From NCBI GenBank assembly GCA_016786495.1, contig JAEUUJ010000077.1, forward strand, positions 62,001 through 126,000: 64,000 nucleotides of DNA, written 5' to 3'. The DNA is from Cyclobacteriaceae bacterium. GTDB taxonomy: Bacteria; Bacteroidota; Bacteroidia; Cytophagales; Cyclobacteriaceae. Each line of letters begins with the position of its first letter. The stretch's first letter is position 1. Position numbers and translations under genes: made by a program. Shown here piece after piece: positions 44,231-56,823 of this stretch. Under the pieces are notes generated by a model, which was given only the letters and a program-made list of their open reading frames with translations, made no database searches and was not told the origin of the DNA.

Positions 44231-45310
44231 ATGATGTTCAAAATAAACTTCACGCCAGGCCCCGCTCAACTTTACGTTACCACCGAAGACCATGCACGCA
44301 GGGCATTTAAAGAGTTAATTCCTTCTTTATCGCATCGCAGCAAGCAGTTCGAGGAAATCTCGCGCTCCGCCACCGAAGGCTTGAGAACATTGCTTAATAT
44401 CCCGAATGATTTTGTGATTGTGTTCACCGGATCGGCAACTGAAATCTGGGAACGTATCATTCAGAATTTGACAGTACATACCAGCCATCATTTGGTGAAT
44501 GGAGCGTTCTCGCAAAAGTTTTATGATACTGCGGTCCAGCTTAACCGGAAAGCGACTCTCACGAATGCTGACCTCGGAAAAGGATTTTCTGAGACAATAT
44601 CAATCCCTTCAACCGAACTGATCGCGCTCACGCACAACGAAACCAGTACCGGGGTTTCGCTTCCGCTGAATGTGATCACCAGGATTCGTGAAAATAATCC
44701 AAACGCATTAATTGCCGTAGACGCAGTTTCATCGCTCCCCTATCCCGACTTTGATTTTAACCAATTTGATTCCGTTTTCTTCTCGGTGCAGAAAGGTTTT
44801 GGTCTGCCTGCAGGGCTGGGCGTCTGGATCGTAAACGAGCGCTGCCTGGCAAAGGCAGAGCAACTTTTAGCACAAGGTTTTTCAATCGGTTCGTATCATA
44901 CGCTTCCTTCGCTGGTTTCCATGGCGAAAAAGAATCAAACCCCTGAAACACCTAACGTACTCGGAATCTATCTGCTCGGCAAAGTAGTGGAAGACATGAA
45001 CCGAAGGGGCATTCAAACGCTTCGGAAAGAAACAGAATACAAAGCCGCGCTTTTATACAACGCGCTGGATGCACATCCGTTACTCAAGGCATTTGTTGCT
45101 GAACCGGCCATCCGCTCGAAAACAGTTGTAGTAGCAGATTGCGGACCACACACCCAGGCGCTGACCAACCACCTGATGAAAAAAGGCATGCTGCCCGGTG
45201 ACGGCTATGGTGCACATAAAAAGACACAGCTTCGCTTCGCAAACTTCCCCGCACATTCGAAAGAACAGTATGAGTTGCTGGTAGATTCGATAGCGGAATT
45301 CAACGGGTAG
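44231..45310 (+). CDS. serC: Phosphoserine aminotransferase (class V PLP aminotransferase)
   Basis: The 359-residue protein starts FTPGPAQLYVTTEDHARRAF and has SLSHRSKQFEEI, VFTGSATEIWERII, LTHNETSTGV and the PLP-lysine region FFSVQKGFGLPAGLGVW, as in class V aminotransferases of the SerC / alanine-glyoxylate group. It converts 3-phosphohydroxypyruvate to phosphoserine, the step missing from the neighbouring SerB-SerA fusion, and this context supports SerC. An alternative start is the ATG one codon later. Confidence 0.8.
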   Translation: MMFKINFTPGPAQLYVTTEDHARRAFKELIPSLSHRSKQFEEISRSATEGLRTLLNIPNDFVIVFTGSATEIWERIIQNLTVHTSHHLVNGAFSQKFYDTAVQLNRKATLTNADLGKGFSETISIPSTELIALTHNETSTGVSLPLNVITRIRENNPNALIAVDAVSSLPYPDFDFNQFDSVFFSVQKGFGLPAGLGVWIVNERCLAKAEQLLAQGFSIGSYHTLPSLVSMAKKNQTPETPNVLGIYLLGKVVEDMNRRGIQTLRKETEYKAALLYNALDAHPLLKAFVAEPAIRSKTVVVADCGPHTQALTNHLMKKGMLPGDGYGAHKKTQLRFANFPAHSKEQYELLVDSIAEFNG

Positions 45311-45428
45311 CAAACTCCGGGTTCCACATCAGGTTTTGCGGTCCGGAAAATTTTGAACCTTGAATCTTGAACAGGCCTTAAACCTTTTCGGAAACAATTT
45401 GTCTAACTTTCGTTTCTAACCCGCGCGC

Positions 45429-45977
45429 TTGGACGACAAGGAGCTTTTAGCGAAGATTAAGAATCCGGATACCCGGAATTACGGCTTCAACATGCTCGTG
45501 CGTACGTACCAGCAACGGGTGTACTGGCACGTGCGTAAAATGGTAATCGACCATGACGATGCCGATGACCTCACCCAGGAAGTATTCATCAAGATCCATC
45601 GGCACATCGACACCTTCCGGGAAGACTCCCAGCTTTTCACGTGGATCTACCGAATCGCGACCAACGAGTGCCTTACCTTCCTCGACAAGAAGAAAAGGCG
45701 GTTCTTTTTGCCGATTGGTGATGTGGAAGGTGAACTGAATTCGAAACTCGACTCGTCTTCTCATGTGACAGGCGATGAAATCCAGCGAAAGCTCCAAAAA
45801 GCACTCTTGAAACTTCCTGATAAACAGAGAGTTGTGTTCAATATGAAGTATTTTGAGGACCTTTCGTACGAGCAGATGTCGGAAGTTACGGGCACCAGCG
45901 TGGGTGCACTCAAAGCCAGCTACCACCATGCCACGAAAAAAATTGAGGAATATTTGACCCAGGAAATTAAACTTTAG
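45429..45977 (+). CDS. ECF RNA polymerase sigma factor
   Basis: The 182-residue sigma factor has region 2 (YQQRVYWHVRKMVIDHDDAD, DLTQEVFIKIHRHI, FTWIYRIATNECLTFLDK) and region 4 (LLKLPDKQRVVFNMKYFEDL, MSEVTGTSVGALKASYHHA). The start is TTG 45429: a TAA lies three codons upstream and no ATG or GTG is available. TAACTTTC (45404-45411) is a likely -7 box, implying a short leader. It opens a cluster with a membrane anti-sigma candidate and a Spy-like protein. Confidence 0.9.
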   Translation: MDDKELLAKIKNPDTRNYGFNMLVRTYQQRVYWHVRKMVIDHDDADDLTQEVFIKIHRHIDTFREDSQLFTWIYRIATNECLTFLDKKKRRFFLPIGDVEGELNSKLDSSSHVTGDEIQRKLQKALLKLPDKQRVVFNMKYFEDLSYEQMSEVTGTSVGALKASYHHATKKIEEYLTQEIKL

Positions 45978-46005
45978 CCGCCGCTGACCGTCAAAGCACA
46001 CGAAA

Positions 46006-46407
46006 ATGAAAAAGTTAGAAGACATACCGAAAAACAATCCCTTCACCGTTCCGGACGGCTATTTCGATAAGCTGCCGGGTGTAATTCAGGCAAGGATTGA
46101 TGCAGGCAAGGCAAAAACGCCCGTGCCCTACCTTCGGTATGCGTTCCAGTATGCCGTACCTGTGGTGGTGCTTGCGGTGGCAGCCGTGCTGTATTTTCGC
46201 CCTCAGCCACAGTCGGCCAGCTACGATGATATTCTGGCTTCCGTAAGCACGGAGCAGCTTGCGGTTTACCTGACCGATAGCGACCTGACCACAGATGAAA
46301 TTGTTGATGCCGGCACCCTGGATGAAGAAAGTGCTGAGGCAATTGAAGCTGAGGTATTTACCGACATTGATTTTGACGACATAACCGGACTTGATTTAGA
46401 ATTGTAA
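46006..46407 (+). CDS. Putative anti-sigma factor, single membrane helix
   Basis: The 133-residue protein has a cytoplasmic N-terminus (EDIPKNNPFTVPDGYFDKLP), one membrane helix at about residues 46-64 (QYAVPVVVLAVAAVLYF) and an acidic extracytoplasmic tail rich in D and E. The VPDGYFD motif is common in small proteins encoded after ECF sigma genes in Bacteroidota. It lies 28 bp after the sigma gene. A role as membrane-bound anti-sigma is inferred from position and topology. Confidence 0.65.
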   Translation: MKKLEDIPKNNPFTVPDGYFDKLPGVIQARIDAGKAKTPVPYLRYAFQYAVPVVVLAVAAVLYFRPQPQSASYDDILASVSTEQLAVYLTDSDLTTDEIVDAGTLDEESAEAIEAEVFTDIDFDDITGLDLEL

Positions 46408-46418
46408 CGTTTACCATC

Positions 46419-46925
46419 ATGAAAAGCATTATCACCTTCCTGCTGGGTATTGTGTTTTTGACATCGGCCATCGCCCAGGATGTTGAAGACCATGTAAAGG
46501 ATCCGAAAGCACAGGAGAAAATCCGCGCGGCCCGGATCGCATACATCACCGAAAAGCTCGGACTCACCCCTGCCGAGGCAGAGAAATTCTGGCCGATCTA
46601 TAACGAGTTCGATCAGAAACGGAAAGAACTAAGGGTTCAGGCAAAAGACCTGCGCAGAACCCAGGACGCGAATAAGCCACAGGAAGAAATTGAAAAAAAT
46701 GCCATCGCGCAGCAGCATCAGTTTCGGCAAAAAGAGCTTGATCTCGAAAAAGATTACTCAAACCGGCTGCTGAATGTTATCTCTGCCAAAAAGGTGATGG
46801 CACTGCCCAGAACTGAAAAAGATTTCAGAGATTTACTCCTCAGGAGAATGCAGCAACAGCAGGCTGTGAGGGAACAAAGGCAGCTGCAGCGCGATCGGAA
46901 AGATCAGCGCCCGAAAAACAACTGA
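46419..46925 (+). CDS. Spy/CpxP-like periplasmic protein
   Basis: The 168-residue protein has a signal peptide (FLTSAIAQ) and is almost entirely helical and charged. YITEKLGLTPAEAEKFWPIY is close to the LTxxQ region of Spy/CpxP, and the long helices end in QRQLQRDRKDQRPKNN. Spy-type proteins act as periplasmic chaperones and stress sensors. It lies 11 bp after the anti-sigma candidate. Confidence 0.7.
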   Translation: MKSIITFLLGIVFLTSAIAQDVEDHVKDPKAQEKIRAARIAYITEKLGLTPAEAEKFWPIYNEFDQKRKELRVQAKDLRRTQDANKPQEEIEKNAIAQQHQFRQKELDLEKDYSNRLLNVISAKKVMALPRTEKDFRDLLLRRMQQQQAVREQRQLQRDRKDQRPKNN

Positions 46926-46941
46926 CGTGACATGACGTTAC

Positions 46942-47856
46942 ATGCCGGTATTTAAACGATGGCTTTTCATCGGTATACTTTTGGCGTCCTCGTGCCCGCT
47001 TAAGGCGCAGGACGCTGATTCATTATTGGCTGTTCGTACCGATACGCTCCTCACGTTTGCCGACTCACTCAGCATTTTCAACCTCATCGATAGCCTTCTT
47101 TTGCTGGATGAACTTGACGATCATTCGCAACTCGCGGTGCGGCTTGCGTACAACAGCAACGTATTGTCGGCCGGCCGAACGCTTGGCATTGAACAATTCG
47201 GGTTGATGCCTTCGGTTTCATTTTACCACAAGTCGGGTTTCTTTGCTGACGTTACCGGATTCTGGAGTAAGGATTTTGAGCCGAAGTATTACCTCACCGT
47301 TCTCTCAGGCGGATACATGCACACTTTTTCGAAATACTTTTCCGTTACCGGAAATTACGACCGGTACTTTTACAACTCCGACATTCTCGATCAGGCCATT
47401 GACTTCAAAAATACACTGGGCATTACTTCGTACTTCGATTACAAACTTCTCACCGCACGACTTGATTATTCATTCTACTTCGGTAATCAGACAGCCCACC
47501 GTTTCATGCCATCCGTGGGACTTAATTTAAGCAAACGCAACTTCCTGAAACTGGAGCGCGTGCGTTTTCTCCCGTCAGCCTACATGTTGTTCGGTAACTC
47601 CATTTCCACGCAGATTGAGACCAATACGTTAACCGGAGAAATATTCATTTCCGAAACCAATGTATTCGGCATTATGAACTACGCACTTTCATTTCCCGTT
47701 TACATAAGTCACAAAAACTGGAGCCTGTACCTCGGCTACACGTATAACATTCCCGAGAAGCTGAAAAACGAAATCTATGTGCCGCCAAAAGCCGGATACA
47801 TCTCGGCAGGACTCACATATTACATCGATTTACGCCCAAATAAATTGTCTTTGTAA
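46942..47856 (+). CDS. Exported beta-barrel-like protein, unknown
   Basis: The 304-residue protein has a signal peptide (SSCPLKAQ) followed by a leucine- and aspartate-rich segment (FNLIDSLLLLDELDDHS) and then repeated amphipathic beta strands with aromatic girdles (GFFADVTGFWSKDFEPKYYL, YFSVTGNYDRYFYN, WSLYLGYTYNIPEKL), ending in a C-terminal strand. I infer an outer-membrane barrel of unknown function. It is 16 bp after the Spy-like gene and completes the sigma cluster. Confidence 0.65.
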   Translation: MPVFKRWLFIGILLASSCPLKAQDADSLLAVRTDTLLTFADSLSIFNLIDSLLLLDELDDHSQLAVRLAYNSNVLSAGRTLGIEQFGLMPSVSFYHKSGFFADVTGFWSKDFEPKYYLTVLSGGYMHTFSKYFSVTGNYDRYFYNSDILDQAIDFKNTLGITSYFDYKLLTARLDYSFYFGNQTAHRFMPSVGLNLSKRNFLKLERVRFLPSAYMLFGNSISTQIETNTLTGEIFISETNVFGIMNYALSFPVYISHKNWSLYLGYTYNIPEKLKNEIYVPPKAGYISAGLTYYIDLRPNKLSL

Positions 47857-47880
47857 ATCGACCCGCTTTGGATATTTTAC
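47851..47880 (+). promoter_or_regulatory. Possible promoter of the M1 peptidase gene
   Basis: TTG (47851-47853, within TCTTTG), a 19-nt spacer and TATTTTAC (47873-47880, 6/8 -7 match) lie 23 bp before the ATG and overlap the end of the upstream gene. Confidence 0.35.
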
Positions 47881-47903
47881 CTCCCAATTAAATTAATAAC
47901 AGC

Positions 47904-49765
47904 ATGGTACGATCAAGCCTGACCTTATTACTCATTGTCGCCTTATTTCAGATTACAAACGCCCAGGACTATCGCTGGCAACAACGGGTAGAATATGCCA
48001 TTGAGGCAAAGCTTGACGTTACCACACATAAAGTTACCGGAACGGAAAAGCTGGTTTACTTCAACAACTCGAAAGACACACTCACCAAAGTTTATTATCA
48101 TTTACACTGGAATGCCTTCCAGCCGGGAAGCATGATGGACGTTCGTTCGCGAAACCTGCCCGACCCCGATGGCCGTGTGCGCGACAGAATCTCCAAACTC
48201 ACAGAAAGTGAAATCGGCTATCAAAAAGTTATCAGCCTGAAACAAGACGGAAAAGATGTTGCCATGCATGTGGACGGAACCATCCTCGAAGTAACCCTGA
48301 AAAAGCCTTTGTTACCAAACACCAAAACTGTGTTCGACATGAAATTCGAATCGCAGGTACCGGTCCAAATCAGAAGATCAGGCAGAAACAACCGTGAAGG
48401 TATCGCATACACCATGACGCAATGGTACCCGAAGCTGGCGGAATATGATTTCCAGGGCTGGCATATCAACCAATACGTAGCGCGCGAGTTTCACGGTGTG
48501 TGGGGCGACTTCGATGTGAAGCTTACGCTTGATCCTAAGTTTGTGGTGGCCGGAACCGGAACACTTCAGAATGCAGAGAAGATTGGCTATGGGTACGAGA
48601 AACCCGGAACAAAAGTTGAACGCCCCGCGGGAGATCTCACCTGGCACTTTAAGGCAAAAGACGTAATCGACTTTGCCTGGGCGGCCGATCCGGATTACAA
48701 GCACGACATTGTACAGGTTCCTGATGGCCCGGCCATCCACCTGTTTTATCAGCCGGGAGAAAAAACCAACGAAGGATGGTCAAAACTCTCCGAACAGTCG
48801 GTGAAACACTTCCAGTTCATGAACAAGTTCTACGGCAAGTATCCGTACAACACCTACTCGATCATTCAGGGTGGCGATGGCGGAATGGAATACCCGATGT
48901 GTACAATGATTATTGGTGAACGTCCGGGTCTCGCGGGCCTGATGGCACACGAAGTATCACACAGCTGGTTTCAGGCTGTACTTGCGTCCAATGAATCGAT
49001 GTATGCCTGGTTCGATGAAGGCTTTACTGATTATTCAAGCGCGGAATCGGAAGCCAATATGACCGGCAAGCCGATTGCCGAAGCACACCGCGGAAGTTAT
49101 GAAGGTTACTTCAGTCTCGTACGAAGCGGACTGCAGGAGCCGATGAGTACACTGTCGGATCATTTCAGCACTAACCGTGCATACGGTACGTCTGCGTATT
49201 CGATGGGTGCCGTGTATTTGCATCAAATCCGGTACATCATTGGCGAAGATAACTTCTACAAGGGCATGCAACGTTACTTCAACACCTGGAAGATGCGCCA
49301 CCCGGAACCCAACGATTTCCTGCGCGTCATGGAGAAAACATCAGGCCTCCAGTTGAAATGGTTTGCGAACTACTGGTTATACCAGACAAAACGAATCGAC
49401 TACGGAGTAAAATCAGCAGTGGAGGAGGCGGGTGCTACGAATGTTACGCTCGAGCGCATTGGTCAGTTGCCGATGCCAATCGATCTGGTAGTAACATACA
49501 AAGACGGAAAGAAAGAACTGTTCTACATTCCGCTGAATGAGACATTCGGAAGCAAACCGGTTGAAGATAAAACGATGGCCCGCACCGATTTGAATGAGTG
49601 GTACTGGACAAGTCCGACCTATACGTTCAAAATCAGTAAACCATTGTCGGAGATTGCCTTGATCGAGATCGATCCACAAATGCGCATGGCCGACATCGTG
49701 AAAGACAATAACAAATTTGATCCTGCTGCTCAAAATTTAAAGCCTGCTGACCCCGCTCAGCCTAA

Positions 49766-49772
<7 letters not shown>
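47904..49772 (+). CDS. Exported M1 family metallopeptidase
   Basis: The 622-residue protein has a signal peptide (QITNAQ) and the M1 zinc site HEVSH (349-353) with E372 after exactly 18 residues (WFDEGFTDY). The substrate-binding GxMEN motif is GGMEYP here, a common variant. It probably removes N-terminal residues from peptides in the periplasm. It follows the sigma cluster by 47 bp and precedes ligA; a perfect inverted repeat overlaps its stop codon. Confidence 0.9.
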
Positions 49773-51824
<2,052 letters not shown>

Positions 51825-51826
51825 CC

Positions 51827-52333
51827 ATGAAGCTTAACTTTTTAAAAACACGCACCAGCAATCAGCTGAAAAAGAACAAGGCTGTTCGCAAAAGCACCGA
51901 CTACAAAAAAGCGGAGACCGTGGGCATTTTGTTCAGCGTGGAAGATCGTAAGAAGCATGACGACATCAAGGAGTTCATCCACAAGCTTCAGCAGGATGGC
52001 AAAAAAGTGCAGGTACTCGAGTTTCTTCCCGAGAAAAAAGAGAACTACGAATTCATGTTCGACTTCTTCACATTGAAAGATGTTTCGTTTTGGGGCAAGA
52101 TTGAGTCAGCCAAAACCCTGAAGTTTTCCGAGACCGCATTCGACTATCTTTTTTGTTTGGACACCAAGCTGAACCCAATGATTTCGTATGTACTGGCACG
52201 CAGCAAGTCGAAATGCCGGGTAGGCAAATATTTCGAGAATGCAGAGCAATTATTCGAGTTTATGATCGACAGCCACGGGGGCACCAAAGGACTGATCGAT
52301 GGCATGTACAAATACACACAACAACTGAATTAA
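51827..52333 (+). CDS. DUF6913 family protein
   Basis: The 168-residue soluble protein begins with a basic segment (NFLKTRTSNQLKKNKAVRKS), then an alpha/beta domain with VGILFSVEDRKKHDDIKEFI, QVLEFLPEKKENYEFMFDFF, AFDYLFCLDTKLNPMISYVL and a helical end (LFEFMIDSHGGTKGLID). It matches my memory of DUF6913, a Bacteroidota protein of unknown function usually near ligA or dapA. Spacing of 2-3 bp on both sides makes it part of ligA-DUF6913-dapA. Confidence 0.75.
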   Translation: MKLNFLKTRTSNQLKKNKAVRKSTDYKKAETVGILFSVEDRKKHDDIKEFIHKLQQDGKKVQVLEFLPEKKENYEFMFDFFTLKDVSFWGKIESAKTLKFSETAFDYLFCLDTKLNPMISYVLARSKSKCRVGKYFENAEQLFEFMIDSHGGTKGLIDGMYKYTQQLN

Positions 52334-52336
52334 ATC

Positions 52337-53200
52337 ATGAAAAAATTCTTCGGCACAGGCGTAGCACTAATCACACCGTTTACATCCACAGGCAGTGTAG
52401 ATTACAAATCGCTGAAGAAGGTACTGCAGCATACGGCGAAAGGCGTTGATTATTATGTGGTGATGGGCACCACGGGTGAATCAGCCACATTGAGCCGTGA
52501 AGAAAAGAAGGCGGTGCTTCAGTTTGTGATCGACAACAACCCAAAAAAGTTACCGGTTGTGTATGGCATTGGCGGAAACAATACCCAGGAAGTTGTGGAA
52601 ACGATCAAATCCACAAACTTTGAAGGCGTGGATGCGCTGTTGTCGGTTAGCCCCTACTACAACAAGCCATCGCAGGAAGGGATTTATCAGCATTTTAAAG
52701 CGATAGCAGATGCGAGTCCGGTGCCGGTAATTTTATACAACGTTCCGGGAAGAACCGCTTCAAACATCACAGCCGAAACAACTTTGCGGCTTGCGGCTCA
52801 TAAAAACATTTTTGCCATCAAAGAGGCTTCCGGCAACATCGAACAGTGCATGAAGATCGCGAAAGCGATGCCGAAGGACTTTTTACTGATTTCCGGTGAT
52901 GATTTGTTAACCGTTCCGCTCTACAGTATTGGCGCGAAGGGTGTAATTTCTGTACTGGCGAACGCGTATCCGGTTGTCTTTCAGAAGATGAAAGAGTTCT
53001 CATTTGCAGGTGATTTCGCGAAGGCATCAAAAGAACAGTTTAAAATTTTGGAGATCAACGGCCCGATGTACGAGGAGGGAAATCCCGTGGGCGTAAAACA
53101 ACTCATGTCCGACATGGGTTTATGTGGAAATCACGTGCGTTTGCCATTGATTGAGGCTTCAGAGGGGTTGAAGAAGAAGATTAGGGTTGCAGCAGATTAA
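52337..53200 (+). CDS. dapA: 4-hydroxy-tetrahydrodipicolinate synthase
   Basis: The 287-residue protein has the DapA active site: Schiff-base K162 in FAIKEASGN, Y134 in VILYNVPGRTASN and MGTTGESATL (43-52). It condenses pyruvate and aspartate semialdehyde for lysine and diaminopimelate, a wall precursor, consistent with Mpl elsewhere in the window. It is the last gene of the ligA operon and faces an unknown minus-strand gene. Confidence 0.97.
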   Translation: MKKFFGTGVALITPFTSTGSVDYKSLKKVLQHTAKGVDYYVVMGTTGESATLSREEKKAVLQFVIDNNPKKLPVVYGIGGNNTQEVVETIKSTNFEGVDALLSVSPYYNKPSQEGIYQHFKAIADASPVPVILYNVPGRTASNITAETTLRLAAHKNIFAIKEASGNIEQCMKIAKAMPKDFLLISGDDLLTVPLYSIGAKGVISVLANAYPVVFQKMKEFSFAGDFAKASKEQFKILEINGPMYEEGNPVGVKQLMSDMGLCGNHVRLPLIEASEGLKKKIRVAAD

Positions 53201-53286
53201 TAAACTTTGTGCAGTTATTAACCTCAGAAGAATATCGAAGCCAACGTCCAGATTGGTTTATGAACGGGTAGACTTCATCAGTCCGC

Positions 53287-54003
53287 CTAAGCCGCCTTCG
53301 AAATATGCTTCACGAACAAGCGCTTGGCCACCGGCATCAGCGTTTCGGTAAACGGAAATTTCATCTTCGATAAAATCAAGTAGGTAGCTGGGTTCGGCAT
53401 TTCACGGTAACGTCTTACCAGTTCCAGTTTGATGTTCTCGTAGGTATTGGTAAACGTGGTGGGGAAGCGCTCAATGAACTCGGTATTCAAACTGCGAAGT
53501 TGTTCATGACTTTGCTCGAAAATACTCATCTGGTACCGGTACACGTTTGTTTCGGTTTCCGGTGGTTGCGTTACAAACATATACCCTTCGCGTGCATACA
53601 AGGGCGTTACACCCACCGGGGCAATTTCGCATTGCGCTTCCACGAGCTCATAAATTTCAGAGCCTTCTTGCAGTGAACCTTTGATCTGCGGTATGGCAAA
53701 CTCAACAATGCTTTCAATTTCACGCATCACTTTGTCGTCTTCCACAATCTTCTTGTACGAAAGCTCAAGCTTATTGAGTTCTTCCAGTGAAATTTCTTTC
53801 GGGAACGAATCCCGTATCAGGGTTTGATTGGCTTTTACCGCCAGCAAATTCCGGTAGTGCGATACCAGGTCGCCCAGAAACGGGTACAACTCCACCCTGC
53901 CAAACGAAGTCCTGACCGTTTTCAGATAGGCCAGCAGCACGTACTTCTTGTATTCAAAATCAATCAGGCCCTGGGTGAGCCAATCTTTCTGCAATTGATC
54001 CAT
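53287..54003 (-). CDS. Unknown cytoplasmic protein
   Basis: The 238-residue protein has no signal peptide or membrane helix and is mostly helical: MDQLQKDWLTQGLIDFEYK, a charged middle (EISLEELNKLELSYKKIVED), a beta region with VTPLYAREGYMFVTQPPETE and a helical end (LLVRRYREMPNPATYLI-like, KMKFPFTETLMPVAKRLFV). I do not recognise a family, though it looks like a conserved Bacteroidota protein. It has its own promoter and stands alone. Confidence 0.65.
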   Translation of the reverse strand: MDQLQKDWLTQGLIDFEYKKYVLLAYLKTVRTSFGRVELYPFLGDLVSHYRNLLAVKANQTLIRDSFPKEISLEELNKLELSYKKIVEDDKVMREIESIVEFAIPQIKGSLQEGSEIYELVEAQCEIAPVGVTPLYAREGYMFVTQPPETETNVYRYQMSIFEQSHEQLRSLNTEFIERFPTTFTNTYENIKLELVRRYREMPNPATYLILSKMKFPFTETLMPVAKRLFVKHISKAA

Positions 54004-54023
54004 ACGCCCCGTTTACAGTTTTA

Positions 54024-54054
54024 CTAAGATAGTAACGTTGCCACTGGCTGTCAA
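54024..54054 (-). promoter_or_regulatory. Probable promoter of the unknown gene at 53287-54003
   Basis: On the minus strand TTGACA (54054-54049) and TATCTTAG (54031-54024, 7/8 -7 match) are separated by 20 nt after TTG, near-consensus spacing, with the ATG 21 bp downstream. Confidence 0.5.
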
Positions 54055-54117
54055 GATACCCGGGTCGTGCTAATCTTGATCGGGATAAAGGGGCTTCCGA
54101 ACCAGCCCTGCGGGTTT

Positions 54118-54245
54118 CTGCCAAGTTGACCTTTCAGCCGTTTTCAGCCCTGACAGATTCCCAACAAATAGCCGGAAAAGCTGCCATTTTCTGCCAAAAA
54201 TGTCCGTAATTCGCCCTCCCTCGTGCTTGGCACAAAAAGTGTCAA
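54118..54245 (+). promoter_or_regulatory. Candidate regulatory region of groES-groEL
   Basis: Within the 288-bp spacer upstream of groES, the hexamer CTG(C/A)CA occurs at 54118, 54150, 54181 and 54191, and the near-perfect inverted repeat TTGGCAC-AAAAA-GTGTCAA lies at 54227-54245. It is not the CIRCE sequence. I see no good TAnnTTTG box close to groES. AAAGGAGG at 54244-54251 is SD-like but about 40 bp before the start. The elements may be heat-shock operator sites. Confidence 0.4.
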
Positions 54246-54291
54246 AGGAGGATGAAAACCAAATTTTTAAACTCATAAACATCCATTTTAT

Positions 54292-54570
54292 ATGGCAAAA
54301 ATCAATTTCAAACCAAACGAAGACAGAGTGTTGGTGCAGCCTGCACCCGCGGAAGAAAAAACCTCTTCCGGTATTATTATCCCTGACACCGCGAAAGAGA
54401 AGCCTCAGAAGGGAAAAGTAATCGCTGTTGGCGATGGACTTGAAGACAAGCCGGTAACCGTAAAAGTTGGCGACAACGTGCTTTACGGAAAGTACTCCGG
54501 TACGGAAATCACGATCGATGGCAAAGACTATCTGATCATGCGTAACTCCGACATTTTTGGAACTATCTAA
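54292..54570 (+). CDS. groES: Co-chaperonin GroES
   Basis: The 92-residue protein has the GroES signature [20 protein letters not shown], the mobile-loop [20 protein letters not shown] and the C-terminal [20 protein letters not shown]. It caps GroEL. The gene is 24 bp before groEL, a normal arrangement, with a long regulatory spacer upstream. Confidence 0.98.
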   Translation: MAKINFKPNEDRVLVQPAPAEEKTSSGIIIPDTAKEKPQKGKVIAVGDGLEDKPVTVKVGDNVLYGKYSGTEITIDGKDYLIMRNSDIFGTI

Positions 54571-54582
54571 TCACGATTTTAA

Positions 54583-56223
<1,641 letters not shown>

Positions 56224-56251
56224 TTCCGAGTACTAATGGAATAAAGTTGGG

Positions 56252-56285
56252 AATCCTGGCGGCGACGTCAGGATTTCTTTTTTTT
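56252..56285 (+). terminator. Rho-independent terminator of groES-groEL
   Basis: AATCCTG/CAGGATT (56252-56258 and 56269-56275) extends by three pairs, one G-U, to a GCGA tetraloop, followed by TTCTTTTTTTT. It sits about 28 bp after the groEL stop. Confidence 0.88.
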
Positions 56286-56330
56286 GATCCCGGCTCACAG
56301 AATCAGGAATCTTCTCCAAATTTTTTTGCA

Positions 56331-56364
56331 TTGTTTCTAAAATCAGGGGTTTTCTATACTTTAG
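56331..56364 (+). promoter_or_regulatory. Possible promoter of the TerB-like gene
   Basis: TTG (56331-56333), a 23-nt spacer and TACTTTAG (56357-56364, 7/8 -7 match) precede the ATG at 56383 by 18 bp. The spacer is a little long. Confidence 0.4.
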
Positions 56365-56382
56365 TGTGACTAACGCAACCCT

Positions 56383-56766
56383 ATGGTTATTCATACTTCT
56401 TTCGCTGATTTTGTTTTATTTCTGTACGTCCATATGGCGCATGCCGATGGCGATCTGCACGTGACAGAAGTGAAGGTGATCAAGGAGAAAATGGCCAAGT
56501 TGTATCCAGGTGAAGATGTTGACAAGAAGTTTACCGCAGCGCTGGATCAGTATAATGCGTTCGATAAAAAGAATTTGAACAAACTGTTCCACGCAAGCTT
56601 CGCCCATTTCGACACGATTAAGTTTGCGCAGAAGTATCGCGTGTATGGCGACATGTACGACATCATTTATGCCGATGGCAAAGTGCTTGAATCAGAAACC
56701 AAAGCGCTGGAAGAGCTGAAAGACATTATCGATATCAACGCTGAAATCCGGCATTCGAAGCTTTAA
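56383..56766 (+). CDS. TerB family protein
   Basis: The 127-residue helical protein has the TerB pattern of paired acidic metal-site-like motifs: HMAHADGDLHVTEVKVIKEK and IIYADGKVLESETKALEEL. TerB proteins are cytoplasmic or membrane-associated and linked to tellurite and stress response, but many stand-alone copies have no known role. No other ter gene is nearby, so a tellurite function is not implied. Terminators flank it on both sides, so it is monocistronic. Confidence 0.85.
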   Translation: MVIHTSFADFVLFLYVHMAHADGDLHVTEVKVIKEKMAKLYPGEDVDKKFTAALDQYNAFDKKNLNKLFHASFAHFDTIKFAQKYRVYGDMYDIIYADGKVLESETKALEELKDIIDINAEIRHSKL

Positions 56767-56784
56767 TCAGTTTAACAAGAATTC

Positions 56785-56808
56785 AAAAAACTGCTTCGGC
56801 AGTTTTTT
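56785..56808. terminator. Bidirectional rho-independent terminator
   Basis: AAAAAACTGC/GCAGTTTTTT (56785-56794 and 56799-56808) is a perfect stem with a stable TTCG tetraloop. T-runs on both strands let it stop the TerB-like gene (+) and the unknown membrane protein gene (-). Confidence 0.92.
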
Positions 56809-56823
56809 TACCCAGATATCTCG

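Noticed and set aside
54252-54278. Tiny ATG frame of 8 codons directly after AAAGGAGG upstream of groES
   Set aside because: The SD-like run abuts the ATG with no spacing, and this lineage rarely uses SD sequences.
56383-56766. Tellurite-resistance system from the TerB-like gene
   Set aside because: No terA, terC, terD or terZ gene lies nearby, and the gene is isolated by terminators.
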